Part shown: positions 27,103 through 37,235 of the stretch, in pieces
How positions within the stretch are numbered: the first letter of the stretch is position 1
Layout of the letters: every line of letters begins with the position of its first letter
DNA from: Candidatus Jettenia caeni
GTDB lineage: Bacteria; Planctomycetota; Brocadiia; Brocadiales; Brocadiaceae
Length of the DNA: 64,000 nucleotides
Reading direction: 5' to 3'
Assembly: GCA_000296795.1 (NCBI GenBank)
Contig: BAFH01000004.1
Location: forward strand, 372,001 to 436,000
Notes under the pieces: generated by a model
Database searches by the model: none
Told to the model about the DNA's origin: nothing
What the model saw: the letters and a program-made list of their open reading frames with translations, nothing else
Made by a program: the position numbers and the translations under genes

Positions 27103-27834
27103 ATGATAAAGTATATAGGATTGGATGCACATTCGTCAGCCTGTACATTCAATGTAACGGATGAAAGAGGGAGAGAAGCAGACAACACTACGATTGAGAG
27201 CAACGGTCGGCTTTTGGTGAAGTATTTGAGGGGCATAGAGGGTGTTAAGAAACTGACCTTTGAAGAGTGTGAATTAAGCAACTGGCTCTATGAGATATTG
27301 AGACCAGAAGTAGATGAGCTGATCGTATGCAATCCAGTAGCAAATGGTGACTACAAGAAGAAAAAGACGGAGAAGATGGAAGAAAGCAGGCAGGAATATG
27401 GAAAAGAGATCGTTCGATGCAGTAAGGGATTTAAAGAGATAAAATATCTCAAGAGCATTCCCGGTATTGGGAGTATCCAGGCGGCGAAGATCGTCTCCCA
27501 GGTAATAGACCCGGAGAGATTTAGCAGTAAGTACAAATATTACAGCTACTGTGGGTTGGTGAGGCATAAGAGGATAAGTGACGGCAGGGGATATGGGAGT
27601 GAAAAGATTTGGGGAAATCGGATATTAAAATGCGTATACAAGATGGCAGGACATTCGGTTTTAAAGGGTAAGAGCGGTTTAAGGAACTATTACGATACCT
27701 TGCGGTTGAGAGGTATCAGTCATGACAATGCCTATAATGCAGTATGTCGTAAGATAGCGGCAATATCTTTAAGCGTATGGAGGAAGAGTGAGAACTATAA
27801 TGACAGACTGATCACCGGCAATCTAATCAAGTAA
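27103..27834 (+). pseudogene. IS110-family transposase, internally deleted
   Basis: The 243-aa frame begins with the IS110 N-terminal DEDD-type segment (GLDAHSSACTF, FEECELSNWLYEIL, IVCNPVAN). It then jumps through a Lys/Glu/Arg stretch directly to the C-terminal transposase_20 part (LKSIPGIGSIQAAKIVSQV, YYSYCGLVRHKR). Normal IS110 transposases are about 330-400 aa; the missing middle is where the KSDKIDA-like acidic motif should be, so two catalytic Asp residues are gone. The deletion is in frame and the C-terminus with its Ser segment is intact. It cannot be an active transposase on this reading. A GGAGG precedes the ATG. Confidence 0.85.
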
Positions 27835-28346
27835 AACAGGGTAAGAAGGCATGAAAGGCTGGTTCGCACCTGTTTTCTTGACAGAGGGATGAGATCCAGA
27901 TGTCATTGACCCAAAGAGGTCCAACGCAATGGTTGATCCGCCCTCGTTTAAATCTAAAATTACCATGCTCAGCAAAGAGCACCGATAGATGACTGAAAAC
28001 CGATTGCCAAAGGTATTTCAGAGAAGGTAAGAGAAAGAGAACGATAATAACCCGTTTGTCATTCATGCACTCGATACTTTAATAGCTTGATTAGCCCCAA
28101 TTAAGCGGGAAGGACGCATGGCAAGAAAACAGTTCCTTTGTTTTTTTGTCAACAGGAACATTATTTTTTCTTGACATGCTTTTTCATAGATGACCATCAG
28201 GGTAGTCCTTCGTCAGTTGAGGATATGTTCGGTTTCATCCTTGGAATACTGTAATTCAACGTAAAGAGTAACAATGGAGCATTTCTCCTTAAGTTATCTA
28301 TAGTTGCTCAAAATACTGTTGGATCGTAAGGGTATGGTATGGATAA

Positions 28347-28640
28347 GGGCTGTCCAAAAAGGGTAATAGGTAGTAGCATCGTATCATTGCAAAGGAGGAG
28401 CGACTGAAGCATCTTAATCCCCCTTGCTCCCCCTTTAGAAAAGGGGGAGACATATAAGTGTTTAGAAAAGGAAGGACTTGGGAATCTCTGTCAAAGGGAA
28501 AATACAGGAATTGTTAATCCTCTTTCCTCTCTCACGAAGGAAATACCCGTATCTCCTCTTTTCTCAACACTCGTACATTTCCCCCTTTTCTAAAGGGGGA
28601 TCAAGGGGGATTACTTCTTCTTTGCTCTGGGCTTTGGCTT
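28347..28640. repeat. Inverted copy of the 16235-16549 element
   Basis: It begins GGGCTGTCCAAAAAGGG. The segment with AAAGGAGGAGCGACTGAAGC is the reverse complement of 16490-16515, and AAGGGGGATTACTTCTTC with CTCTGGGC matches 16340-16365 in reverse. CCCCCTTT / AAAGGGGG tracts fill the middle. The rest of 27835-28346 is the IS110 downstream end and non-coding sequence; I see no gene there. The closing TTTGGACAGCCC end was not found. Confidence 0.6.
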
Positions 28641-28776
28641 GCCCGCAATGACTATGAAAAAATAATCTCTTAGGACAACTTCCGAGTCAGGTTTGCGTCT
28701 TTGCAAGGCAAAGGCCTCGCCCTACATCGCCAAGTATTTTATAATAAAAAATCATTTTGAGAATTACGATAATTTT

Positions 28777-30126
28777 ATGGGAAAGAAACCTACTATTATA
28801 TTTACTGATGACGAAGATACGTTTCGGAATATTATGGCAAAAGAACTAAGCCGCATGGGATATAAGGTAACCTGTTGCGCCAGCGGCGCAGAGACCTTAA
28901 AAAATATGCAGGAACGGGATTTTGATGTGGTAATACTGGATATTACGATGCCTGGCATGGATGGCATTGAGACCCTGAGAAAGATAAAAGATCTGGAGTC
29001 AACGACAGAGGTAATTATCCTGACAGGCCAGGGCACTATTGAAAACGCTGTTCAGGCTATCAAGTCAGGAGCCTATGATTATCTTACCAAGCCGTGCCGG
29101 TTACATGAACTCGATGTGTTGCTGCAAAAGGCGCTTGAAAAAAGGCAATTACAGAGAGAAAACGCACATCTCAAAAGACTGGTAAAAGATGCCCAGGGAA
29201 CCTCTATCATGGTCGGGAACAGCATTGCAATAAACGCACTATATAAAATGATTCATAAAGTAGCGCCCTCAGACGCAATCGTATTGATTCAGGGGGAGAG
29301 CGGCACGGGTAAGGAACTCATCGCTCAAATAATCCACCAGCTCAGCACAAGAGCACATAAGCCATTTGTCGTGGTTAACTGTGCGACCTTACAGGAAACT
29401 CTCCTGGAAAGTGAACTTTTTGGGCATATAAAAGGGGCATTTACCGGTGCTACCGAATCACGAATAGGCCTGTTTGAAGTAGCAGACGGAGGCACCTTAT
29501 TCCTGGATGAGATTGGAGAATTAACGGTTAATACACAAGCAAAGCTTCTTCGTGTTGTTCAATCAGGTGAAGTTCGGCGCGTTGGCGATAACAGGATCAT
29601 TACCGTAGATACCCGCATACTTGCAGCTACAAATAAAAACCTGGTACTGGAGGTAAAAAACGGAAAATTCAGAGAAGATCTCTATTTCCGGTTAAACGTA
29701 ATTACATTATCCCTTCCTTCACTGCGGGAACGACAGGAAGATATCCCCATTTTAATTGATCACTTTCTCGATAATTTCTGTCAAAATACACAAAAGAAAA
29801 AGCTCCTTCCGGAAGCAATGTCGGTAATGATGCAATATCCCTGGCCAGGAAATATCCGGGAGTTGAAGAATACCCTTGAGCGATTGGTCGTGTTGACAGA
29901 AGGCGATACTATCTCTCCTGAGGATTTACCCGATAACATCCGGAACCCACTCCTGACCTCAGGAGAAATAAAAGGGGCGGAAATAACCCTTTCTGATATT
30001 GAAAAGAAACATATCCTTAAGGTACTTCATGAAAAACAAGGAAATAAAACACTCACTGCAGAGGCTCTTGGTATATCTTTGAAAACTTTATATAATAAAT
30101 TAAAAGCTTACCACATTGATCGATAG
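28777..30126 (+). CDS. Sigma-54-dependent response regulator, NtrC family
   Basis: The 449-aa activator has a receiver (acidic pair DDED near the start, phosphoacceptor Asp55 in [12 protein letters not shown], and a conserved Lys in YLTKP). Its AAA+ domain has Walker A GESGTGKE, the sigma-54-contacting GAFTGA loop in [12 protein letters not shown], and Walker [14 protein letters not shown] Fis-type helix-turn-helix follows ([19 protein letters not shown]). I start at MGKKPTIIF because the longer frame to 28693 lies in a repeat-bounded region. It is probably the partner of the membrane kinase at 25055-26614. I did not find a clear -24/-12 promoter, and its targets are unknown. Confidence 0.93.
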   Translation: MGKKPTIIFTDDEDTFRNIMAKELSRMGYKVTCCASGAETLKNMQERDFDVVILDITMPGMDGIETLRKIKDLESTTEVIILTGQGTIENAVQAIKSGAYDYLTKPCRLHELDVLLQKALEKRQLQRENAHLKRLVKDAQGTSIMVGNSIAINALYKMIHKVAPSDAIVLIQGESGTGKELIAQIIHQLSTRAHKPFVVVNCATLQETLLESELFGHIKGAFTGATESRIGLFEVADGGTLFLDEIGELTVNTQAKLLRVVQSGEVRRVGDNRIITVDTRILAATNKNLVLEVKNGKFREDLYFRLNVITLSLPSLRERQEDIPILIDHFLDNFCQNTQKKKLLPEAMSVMMQYPWPGNIRELKNTLERLVVLTEGDTISPEDLPDNIRNPLLTSGEIKGAEITLSDIEKKHILKVLHEKQGNKTLTAEALGISLKTLYNKLKAYHIDR

Positions 30127-30310
30127 CTACAGTCTTTTATTCTATGATAATTTCTTTTGGCAATTTATAAAACTTGATATATAATTATTGAGAATAAGGA
30201 TTATTTCCCGTCTGATACTCGTGTGTATGGACTTCACTTTTCAAATAGGCTTATAAAGGCTGGTACCACACGTTTATGATTTGTGAATTTCTCTTAAGAT
30301 TCTCCTGTTG

Positions 30311-31012
30311 ATGGAACCGGACATTTCTATCGTTATTCCAGTCTATAATGAGGTCGATAATATAGAACCTCTCGGCAACTCTATTATCAACGCCATGCAA
30401 AATCAGAATTATGAGGTAATTTTTGTTAATGATGGCAGCACTGACGGCAGTGGCGATGCATTAGAAAAATGGTGTGCTCAATATACGCACTTCCGTACCA
30501 TCCACTTTATGAAGAACGCAGGCCAAACTGCTGCCATGGATGCAGGCTTTCGGCATGCCAGAGGAAAATATGTAATCTCTATGGATGCTGATTTGCAAAA
30601 TGATCCTGCGGATATTCCCAAATTACTTGAGAAACTGAATACCTATGATATGGTATGCGGGTGGAGGCAGAAGAGAAACGATCCGTGGATTAAGCGCATT
30701 TCTTCCCGGGTAGCCAATTCAATAAGAAATAGACTCTCATGGGAAGATATTAAGGATACGGGATGTTCCCTCAAGGCTTATCGGAAAGAATGTCTCAATC
30801 GGATTAAGCTGTTTCATGGTATGCATCGGTTTTTGCCAACATTATTTAAAATGGAAGGTTTTACGGTTACTGAAATCGTGGTAAACCATTATCCGAGAAA
30901 ATTTGGGAAATCAAAGTACGGGGTATTTAATAGAGCATTCAGGGCGTTTATAGACCTGTTGGTTATACGCTGGATGAAGAAACGCAAACTTAATTATGAG
31001 GTTAAACCATGA
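30311..31012 (+). CDS. Family 2 glycosyltransferase, DPM1/polyprenyl-phosphate sugar type
   Basis: The 233-aa product has the GT2 signatures SIVIPVYNEV at the N-terminus, NDGSTDGS and MDADLQNDP (the DxD-type metal-binding Asp pair). It ends with a Lys/Arg-rich stretch (RWMKKRKLNYEVKP) and has no strong membrane helix, matching soluble dolichol/undecaprenyl-phosphate mannose synthases. It would make a polyprenyl-phosphate sugar donor. The ATG at 30311 follows a TTG; the GTTG context has only a weak RBS. It overlaps the next gene by 4 nt. Confidence 0.85.
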   Translation: MEPDISIVIPVYNEVDNIEPLGNSIINAMQNQNYEVIFVNDGSTDGSGDALEKWCAQYTHFRTIHFMKNAGQTAAMDAGFRHARGKYVISMDADLQNDPADIPKLLEKLNTYDMVCGWRQKRNDPWIKRISSRVANSIRNRLSWEDIKDTGCSLKAYRKECLNRIKLFHGMHRFLPTLFKMEGFTVTEIVVNHYPRKFGKSKYGVFNRAFRAFIDLLVIRWMKKRKLNYEVKP

Positions 31013-31338
31013 CGAATTTCGCAGCACATCTTAATGTTTGGGTTATTCTGGGTTTTCTAGGACAATTCTTGTTCGGTTCCCGATTTTTTGTACAGTGGGT
31101 TGCTTCGGAAAAGCGCGGTGAAAGTATCATTCCGGAAATATTCTGGTACCTAAGTATGGCAGGTAGTATGATACTTTTGACCTATGCAATCTACCGTAGC
31201 GATCCCGTATTTATCATGGGGCAATGTTCAGGACTTTTTATTTATATACGTAATATCATGTTGATCTATAAGAAGAAAAAAGTAATGACCGCTACTCCAA
31301 GTAACAAATTCAGTTTACAAAAAACAGTTGCCGAATAA
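31009..31338 (+). CDS. LAB_N (lipid-A biosynthesis N-terminal) domain protein
   Basis: The 109-aa protein has three membrane helices and the motifs FLGQFLFGSRFFVQW and ESIIPEIFWYLSMAGS that mark the small LAB_N family, EmrE/ArnE-like flippase-related proteins. It overlaps the GT2 gene by ATGA, and a GT39-like enzyme follows, so the three would cover synthesis, translocation and use of a polyprenyl-linked sugar. Its own activity is inferred from context. Confidence 0.85.
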   Translation: MTNFAAHLNVWVILGFLGQFLFGSRFFVQWVASEKRGESIIPEIFWYLSMAGSMILLTYAIYRSDPVFIMGQCSGLFIYIRNIMLIYKKKKVMTATPSNKFSLQKTVAE

Positions 31339-31408
31339 AAAAATTATAACCATTTACGAATCAACTGTATAGAGACATGGTGCACCGTACCCCTACAGTT
31401 TGAATTCC

Positions 31409-32983
31409 ATGAATTTCCGTTACAGGGTAACTATCCTGTTTTGTATCTGTCTTTTGACACGTCTGTGTTTCGTTGCACAATATCTCGACAGTTGTGACAG
31501 CATAGACTTTGCCTTAGGACTCCGCGATTATGACATATCCCGCCTTCAGCCTCATTTCCCGGGGTATCCGGTATACCTGTTTACTTCATGGCTTTTTTTC
31601 AAATTATTTCATCATGATGTTTGGGCGTTAGTAATACCCGGTGTACTTTGTAGTAGCCTTACTATCTATCCGCTTTCTTCACTTGCCAGACACCTGTTCT
31701 CCGAAAGAGTCGCACTCCTAACTGCAGTCCTTTACCTTATTAACCCACTCTGCTGGTTGCAGGCTGAGCGGCCCACCTCCGATGCTATGGGTCTGTTTTT
31801 TATAATCGCATCTGCTTATTTCCTGTATCGTATAACATTTTCTGATTGTGATAATAATCAATCGTCCGGAAAGAAAATATATCTTCTTCTGGGCAGTCTA
31901 TGCTTAGGCTTCGGATTAGGAGTACGGCTTTCCTACTTTCCCTTCATTATTTTGTGGATAGCTGTTGTAGTGTACTTAACTACGCGAAGTATACACCTCA
32001 AAAAACATAGTACTTTCTATGGATGCACAGGATTTATTACCGGTATATCCTTGTGGCTTTTTCCTCAGATAGCTTATATCGGCTGGTATCATCTTTGGAA
32101 AAATGGCCTTTTCTTCTCACATGGCCATTTTACCGATTGGGGTGGTTCGATAGTTACCTTCGGCGGATTGAGGAGAATCGCTTGCCTCGTGAGATCAATA
32201 TGGGAATATGGACTTGGTGGCTGGTGGTCAGGTTCCTCTTTTTCCCGATTGATACCATCCTTCGTAATGGTGATTTCTCTTCTTTATTCATTCAAACAGC
32301 ATTTCTCTGACCGACAACGCTGGTTCCTGGGAATGTATATGATTCCTTACCTAATCTGGATTCATTTCGGACAAAATGTTGCAAACCCACGCCATATACT
32401 GCCGGTCATACCGATACTGTTACTATTCATTTCCCACGGTCTGTGCAAGGCCTATGAGGAGGTGAGCAGGGACATCTCCATACGAAGAAATATTTTTTTA
32501 TTCATAAGGTCCTTTCCCGGTTTTCCACCCAAGCCTTATAGAGGAAGAAAGGAAAGAGATGGCAGTCTCACTGCAGCGTACTGCCCTGTACTTTTTATCC
32601 TGACACTTATTGTCAGTATGTCAATATTCTCATTGAAATTGGTTATCAGATACCATCACCATATTCCTGCACCAATACGGCTGGTCCAATTTGTTGAAAG
32701 GCAGTTTGATAATCTTTCTACAAGGATCTACTGCAGTGAAGAGAAAAGATTTTTTGAGTACTATACACCCTTATGGGATGTAAGAATGGTAAGAAACGCA
32801 GCACAACTGAATTTTGACCTGCAATCTTCAATAGATAAACCCCAAAATATCCTCGTAGTCCATGTATCAGGAGAAGATAAACAATTTGGAACAGAGCGCT
32901 CATCTTTAATCATGTTTCAGGGAAATCCATATACGGATGGACTATATAAAAATTTGTTTCTCTCCGTATGGAATAATTTATAA
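31409..32983 (+). CDS. GT39-like (PMT/ArnT) membrane glycosyltransferase
   Basis: The 524-aa protein has about 10-11 hydrophobic helices. The N-terminal luminal loop keeps acidic residues (DSCDSIDFALGLRDYD), as in family-39 enzymes that use polyprenyl-phosphate sugars. Further segments include FPGYPVYLFTSW and AERPTSDAMGLFF. It should add a sugar to a lipid or protein acceptor on the outer face of the inner membrane. A charged loop near residues 370-395 (FPPKPYRGRKERDG) looks inserted and unlike the membrane regions around it. The ATG at 31409 is preferred over the TTG at 31400. Confidence 0.75.
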   Translation: MNFRYRVTILFCICLLTRLCFVAQYLDSCDSIDFALGLRDYDISRLQPHFPGYPVYLFTSWLFFKLFHHDVWALVIPGVLCSSLTIYPLSSLARHLFSERVALLTAVLYLINPLCWLQAERPTSDAMGLFFIIASAYFLYRITFSDCDNNQSSGKKIYLLLGSLCLGFGLGVRLSYFPFIILWIAVVVYLTTRSIHLKKHSTFYGCTGFITGISLWLFPQIAYIGWYHLWKNGLFFSHGHFTDWGGSIVTFGGLRRIACLVRSIWEYGLGGWWSGSSFSRLIPSFVMVISLLYSFKQHFSDRQRWFLGMYMIPYLIWIHFGQNVANPRHILPVIPILLLFISHGLCKAYEEVSRDISIRRNIFLFIRSFPGFPPKPYRGRKERDGSLTAAYCPVLFILTLIVSMSIFSLKLVIRYHHHIPAPIRLVQFVERQFDNLSTRIYCSEEKRFFEYYTPLWDVRMVRNAAQLNFDLQSSIDKPQNILVVHVSGEDKQFGTERSSLIMFQGNPYTDGLYKNLFLSVWNNL

Positions 32984-33174
32984 AACAGGTAATAATTACC
33001 ATTATCATCGGTAAATATTACACAGTTCTCTATTCACATTAACAATTCGTAACAGGCAAAATAAAAATTTATTCAGTGTTAACTCCTCCAAATCCAAAGC
33101 ATCTGGCGTAAATATCTTCCTTACCTGACTTTCCTGAAAGACTTGGTACACTTGTTGCTTATTTAGTAAATTAA

Positions 33175-34419
33175 ATGAGACATAAAACGATACTCATAAC
33201 AGGTGCAACAGGGTTTTTGGGAAGTTACATTGCAAGGGAACTTTCTGAAGCAGGATTTCATCTCAAACTCCTTGTCAGGAAGAAATCCACCATCGGGGCA
33301 AAAGAAAGAGCCTCAGAAATCTTCCCACCCTATGGAACAAAAGAATCTGCACTTCATTTACTACGAAAACAGAATCATCTTGAAATAATTGAAGGAGATG
33401 TTTCAAAGAATAATTTTGAACTTGATATGATGAATTATTTAAGACTGGCGGAAACTGTTGATGAAGTATTTCACTGTGCTGCGGCTACAAAATTTGATGA
33501 TGATATAAGTGATGTCCATACCCGTACAAACGTATTCGGGGCGGAACTCATCGCTCTATTCTGTATAACAGGAAAACTGAAGCGACTTCACTATATCAGT
33601 ACAGCCTATGTCGCCGGAAGAAGACGCGAAACGATTCTTGAAAACGAATTAGAAAAAAAACAGCTATTCAATAATAACTATGAAAGGTCTAAATATATTG
33701 CCGAAAGAACTATATCGATGTTTGCCAGGCATTACCAGATTCCCTATACCATCTATCGGCCAAGCATAATTACGGGAGATGCAACCACAGGATACACGAA
33801 AAATTACGATAATATTTATGTATTTGGTAAAGGATTGAGCCACCTTAAGAATTATGAGATGCGGGATAGGCGTAAAGGCAATGACCGAACCAATTCAGGC
33901 AATGAAAACCATTTTCTATCCTTGAAAGTCCCTGGCGATAAATACGGCACGGTAAACCTGATACCCGTAGATTATGCTGCACGTTCCATTGTTACCATAT
34001 CCCGGAATGAGGAAAGTTTAAACAAGACATTCCATATCGTAAATCCATCTCCCCCTACTTTAGGTGAACTTGCGGAGTGGATGAGGATCGCAACAGGTGT
34101 CCACCATGTAAAATTGATACCTATGCATGAGTTTCAAGCTCAGCAACATACCCTGCAGGAAAAGCTGCTTTTTCATTGGACTAAAGCCTTTCAACCCTAT
34201 ATGTTTGGAGAACCGAGTTTTGACTCCACAGGCACAAGAAATCTGCTCCGTGGCACAGGAATCGAGTGTCCCCTCATTACCCAGGAACTTGTAAATCGTT
34301 TTCTCCAGTATGCAATTGATACAAACTGGGGCAATCAAGGACAAACTGCAGCCAATATACATTTCGATGATAGGAATGTGATAAATTCCGACAATACTTT
34401 GCACAGTATTAACCAATGA
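33175..34419 (+). CDS. NAD(P)-dependent thioester/fatty-acyl reductase-like SDR (male-sterility type)
   Basis: The 414-aa protein has an N-terminal Rossmann fold (TGATGFLGSYIARELSEAG), a YISTAYVAGRRR segment, and the catalytic YERSK motif (Tyr and Lys four apart). The pattern is NAD_binding_4 (fatty-acyl-CoA/thioester reductase), unlike a simple sugar epimerase. A Lys/Arg/Asn-rich insert at about 225-245 interrupts the fold. It overlaps the SCP2 gene by 4 nt. It heads a cassette with lipid-transfer, export and acyl-activation genes, so reduction of an activated fatty acid is the favoured role. Sugar or sterol substrate remains possible. Confidence 0.8.
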   Translation: MRHKTILITGATGFLGSYIARELSEAGFHLKLLVRKKSTIGAKERASEIFPPYGTKESALHLLRKQNHLEIIEGDVSKNNFELDMMNYLRLAETVDEVFHCAAATKFDDDISDVHTRTNVFGAELIALFCITGKLKRLHYISTAYVAGRRRETILENELEKKQLFNNNYERSKYIAERTISMFARHYQIPYTIYRPSIITGDATTGYTKNYDNIYVFGKGLSHLKNYEMRDRRKGNDRTNSGNENHFLSLKVPGDKYGTVNLIPVDYAARSIVTISRNEESLNKTFHIVNPSPPTLGELAEWMRIATGVHHVKLIPMHEFQAQQHTLQEKLLFHWTKAFQPYMFGEPSFDSTGTRNLLRGTGIECPLITQELVNRFLQYAIDTNWGNQGQTAANIHFDDRNVINSDNTLHSINQ

Positions 34420-34781
34420 ATCAAAGACCAGAAATTCCAGAAAATATTACCCATGCTGAGTATTTTAACCGGTTATTAAAGGACAGGGTAAATATGTCTC
34501 CCCTTCCTAAAATATCAGATCTTCATGCTATTATCCAATTCGAGATAACAGATAATGGAAACGGAATATGGAACATCGTGGTAGAAAACGGCCTGGTAAA
34601 AGAGGTAACAAAAGAGATATGTGAACAGCCCACGTGCACCTTCACCCTGAACAGCGCAACATTTCTGTCCATTATCAGACGAGAAATAACACCCCAGCAG
34701 GCTTTTTTTAAAGGGCAGGTAGAAATAAAAGGGCATATGCTTTTGGCATTAAAGATGAACATCCTTGTTCATTATATGTAA
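34416..34781 (+). CDS. SCP2 sterol-carrier-like lipid-binding protein
   Basis: The 121-aa protein has the SCP2 pattern: IIQFEITDNGNGIWNIVVENG, TCTFTLNSATFLSII, and AFFKGQVEIKGHMLLALKM. SCP2 domains bind fatty-acyl or sterol-like lipids and move them between membranes or to enzymes. It has no signal peptide, so it acts in the cytoplasm. It is translationally coupled to the reductase gene and is followed by an RND exporter 25 nt later. Confidence 0.85.
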   Translation: MNQRPEIPENITHAEYFNRLLKDRVNMSPLPKISDLHAIIQFEITDNGNGIWNIVVENGLVKEVTKEICEQPTCTFTLNSATFLSIIRREITPQQAFFKGQVEIKGHMLLALKMNILVHYM

Positions 34782-34806
34782 TAGGGAAAAAATTCTGGTA
34801 TAAAAA

Positions 34807-37149
34807 TTGGAAAATTACATCCGAACCATTCTCAAATACAGAAAAGTAATTCTGGCTTGTATTGCCGTTATAACGCTGTTCCTGGGTTATTCTGCCAAAA
34901 ATATGAGAACCGATAATTCTATAGAAATCTGGCTTTCAAAAAATGATGCAGACCTGGATTATTATAAGAAATTTTTAAATACATTTGGAGATGAAGAGTT
35001 TTTGGTTATTGCCTTCAGTTCGGTTACCCTGTTTACCGGAGATCGTATCAAGGAAATTAATACCATAGCTGAAAGATTGAAAAAGTTGAATGGTATTGTA
35101 CAGGTTATATCATTAGCCGATGTATTTAAAGACACAATCACCTCTTCCCTTTTTAAGGCAAAAATTAAGGCTCAAAACGACCGCTCATATATGAATATTT
35201 TTAAGCAACACATACTCACAGACCCAATGTATCAAAATACTATTATTTCCAAAAACGGTAAGACTACAGCTATTATAGCAACAGTTAAAAGCCCTGGACC
35301 GGAATCAAGAAGACAACTCATATCGGAAGTAAGAACACTCCTCCATGAAATGACTGACAGATCAGGAGGCACAAAGGATAGGAAATCTCATTATCATCTG
35401 GCAGGCCCCTCCGTTGTAAATGCCGAGCTTGACCGTATGTCAAAACAGGATATGGCCAGGTTTACACCGTTTATGTTTCTTATGTCGATCATTGTATTGG
35501 GATGTTTATTGAGAAAAGTCTCCGGAGTATTCGTTTCACTATTGACCGTCGGAGTTTGCATATTATGGGTTACGGGTTGCTTTGTATTACTGGGACAAAC
35601 CATGAATATGATCTCCAATATGCTACTTCCCCTAACCTTCATCATTTCCCTTTCAACCTCAATCCATCTTGTCAGCCATTATTACCACGAGAGAAACTTT
35701 TCCATAAGCAATGAAGACGCTGTCTATAACACGATACAGCATATTGGTATACCTATTTTTATGACCAGTATTACAACAGTAATTGGATTTATATCATTGG
35801 CTACCAGTAGTATTCCACCCGTTTTTATTACCGGTCTGTTTATGGCCGGATGCGCAGCGCTTACCTTCGTGATCAGTTTAACGTGCATACCCATACTACT
35901 TTCCTTTATCCCGCATCAGATTTCCGTCAGTATTACAAACGCTCCCGACACCGGGAAAGGACATACGGTATCCCTCACAGAAAACTGGTTTGCAGAAGGA
36001 TTAGATAAAGAATACTATTTTCATGCCATGCTATCCTGGCTAGGAGGCTTCATCGTAAAACACAAGACCCTTATACTGCTCTGTGGCCTTACTGCGGGAA
36101 CGGTTTCTGTACTGGGCATCTCAAGAATCCGGATAGAATCAGACATCATGGCCTCCTTTCCAAAGAATAGCCAAATTGCCAGAGATAACAACTATATCGA
36201 GAGGCATCTTATGGGCCTGCTGCCAGTCGAGATCGTTGCTAAGACAACAGATGGCGTTACTCTTCTTCAGCCTGATATACTGAACAATCTGGCATGTCTC
36301 CAAAGATATCTTTATAGCATACCCGAAGTAACCAGTTCGCTTTCCATGGTAAACTATATCCAAAAGGCACACCAACGAGCAACCAGCAATAAACCACAGC
36401 ATTCATTTATTCCGAACACTGAAAAAGAGATAGCCAATTATATGAAGCTGGCTTCTTTCTATGGCGGTAAACAGGTACATTGCTTGCATACAGAAGGATA
36501 TACCGATGCAAGGATATCAGTACGGATGAAACAGGTAGGTTCAAACCGGTATCAAACTATTATACAATCAATAAAAGAACATATTTCGCAACATTTGAAT
36601 ACAACCGCCCTGTCATGGCACATTACGGGAATTATTCCCCTTCTCATTAACGTACAGGATAATATTCTCCGGAGCGAGATACAGTCATTTTCCCTGGCCT
36701 TTTTGTTAACCTTCATTTCAACAGTAGTTGTCTTAAAATCGGTCAGGATTGGACTCATCAGCATCATCCCCAATGTGTTGCCGATTACGATAACACTGGG
36801 CTTAATGGGTTTTACCGGTATGAAACTTGATGCAGCAACGATCATGATTGCCAGTATTGCATTGGGAATTTCCGTCGATAATACGATCCATATTTTTTAT
36901 CGCTTTAAAAAAGAATTTTCTCGTGATGCCGATTATTCAAAAGCGGTATGCCGTACATTGCAGGGAGCGGGAAAAACAGCTCTGTTTACCTCTCTGTCGG
37001 CTGCCTTTGGATTTATGGTCTTTTCCTTCTCAGGTTTTAAACCCATACAATATTTTGGCATGTTAACAAGCGTTACTATGGTAAACGCCATTGTATCTGA
37101 TTTATTTATATCTCCAAGCTGCCTGATGTTATTTAAACCGAGATTTTGA
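34807..37149 (+). CDS. RND/MMPL-family lipid exporter, HpnN-like
   Basis: The 780-aa protein has the twofold RND layout: one helix, a large loop with YYKKFLNTFGDEEFL, five helices, a second loop and five more helices. The GISVDNTIHIFYRF segment with its two Asp/Asn-type residues matches the MMPL/HpnN proton-relay helix. RND proteins of this type export hopanoids or other lipids to the outer membrane. The start is TTG with a weak RBS. Together with SCP2 and the acyl reductase it would move a modified lipid; whether the cargo is a ladderane, a hopanoid or an alkane is open. Confidence 0.85.
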   Translation: MENYIRTILKYRKVILACIAVITLFLGYSAKNMRTDNSIEIWLSKNDADLDYYKKFLNTFGDEEFLVIAFSSVTLFTGDRIKEINTIAERLKKLNGIVQVISLADVFKDTITSSLFKAKIKAQNDRSYMNIFKQHILTDPMYQNTIISKNGKTTAIIATVKSPGPESRRQLISEVRTLLHEMTDRSGGTKDRKSHYHLAGPSVVNAELDRMSKQDMARFTPFMFLMSIIVLGCLLRKVSGVFVSLLTVGVCILWVTGCFVLLGQTMNMISNMLLPLTFIISLSTSIHLVSHYYHERNFSISNEDAVYNTIQHIGIPIFMTSITTVIGFISLATSSIPPVFITGLFMAGCAALTFVISLTCIPILLSFIPHQISVSITNAPDTGKGHTVSLTENWFAEGLDKEYYFHAMLSWLGGFIVKHKTLILLCGLTAGTVSVLGISRIRIESDIMASFPKNSQIARDNNYIERHLMGLLPVEIVAKTTDGVTLLQPDILNNLACLQRYLYSIPEVTSSLSMVNYIQKAHQRATSNKPQHSFIPNTEKEIANYMKLASFYGGKQVHCLHTEGYTDARISVRMKQVGSNRYQTIIQSIKEHISQHLNTTALSWHITGIIPLLINVQDNILRSEIQSFSLAFLLTFISTVVVLKSVRIGLISIIPNVLPITITLGLMGFTGMKLDAATIMIASIALGISVDNTIHIFYRFKKEFSRDADYSKAVCRTLQGAGKTALFTSLSAAFGFMVFSFSGFKPIQYFGMLTSVTMVNAIVSDLFISPSCLMLFKPRF

Positions 37150-37235
37150 ATGGATACAATAATTCGGATTTCTCTGGATAGTATTTTCTTTCTCCACAAT
37201 TATTGGCACGTAGCCCATACAGGAGATAGTACTAC

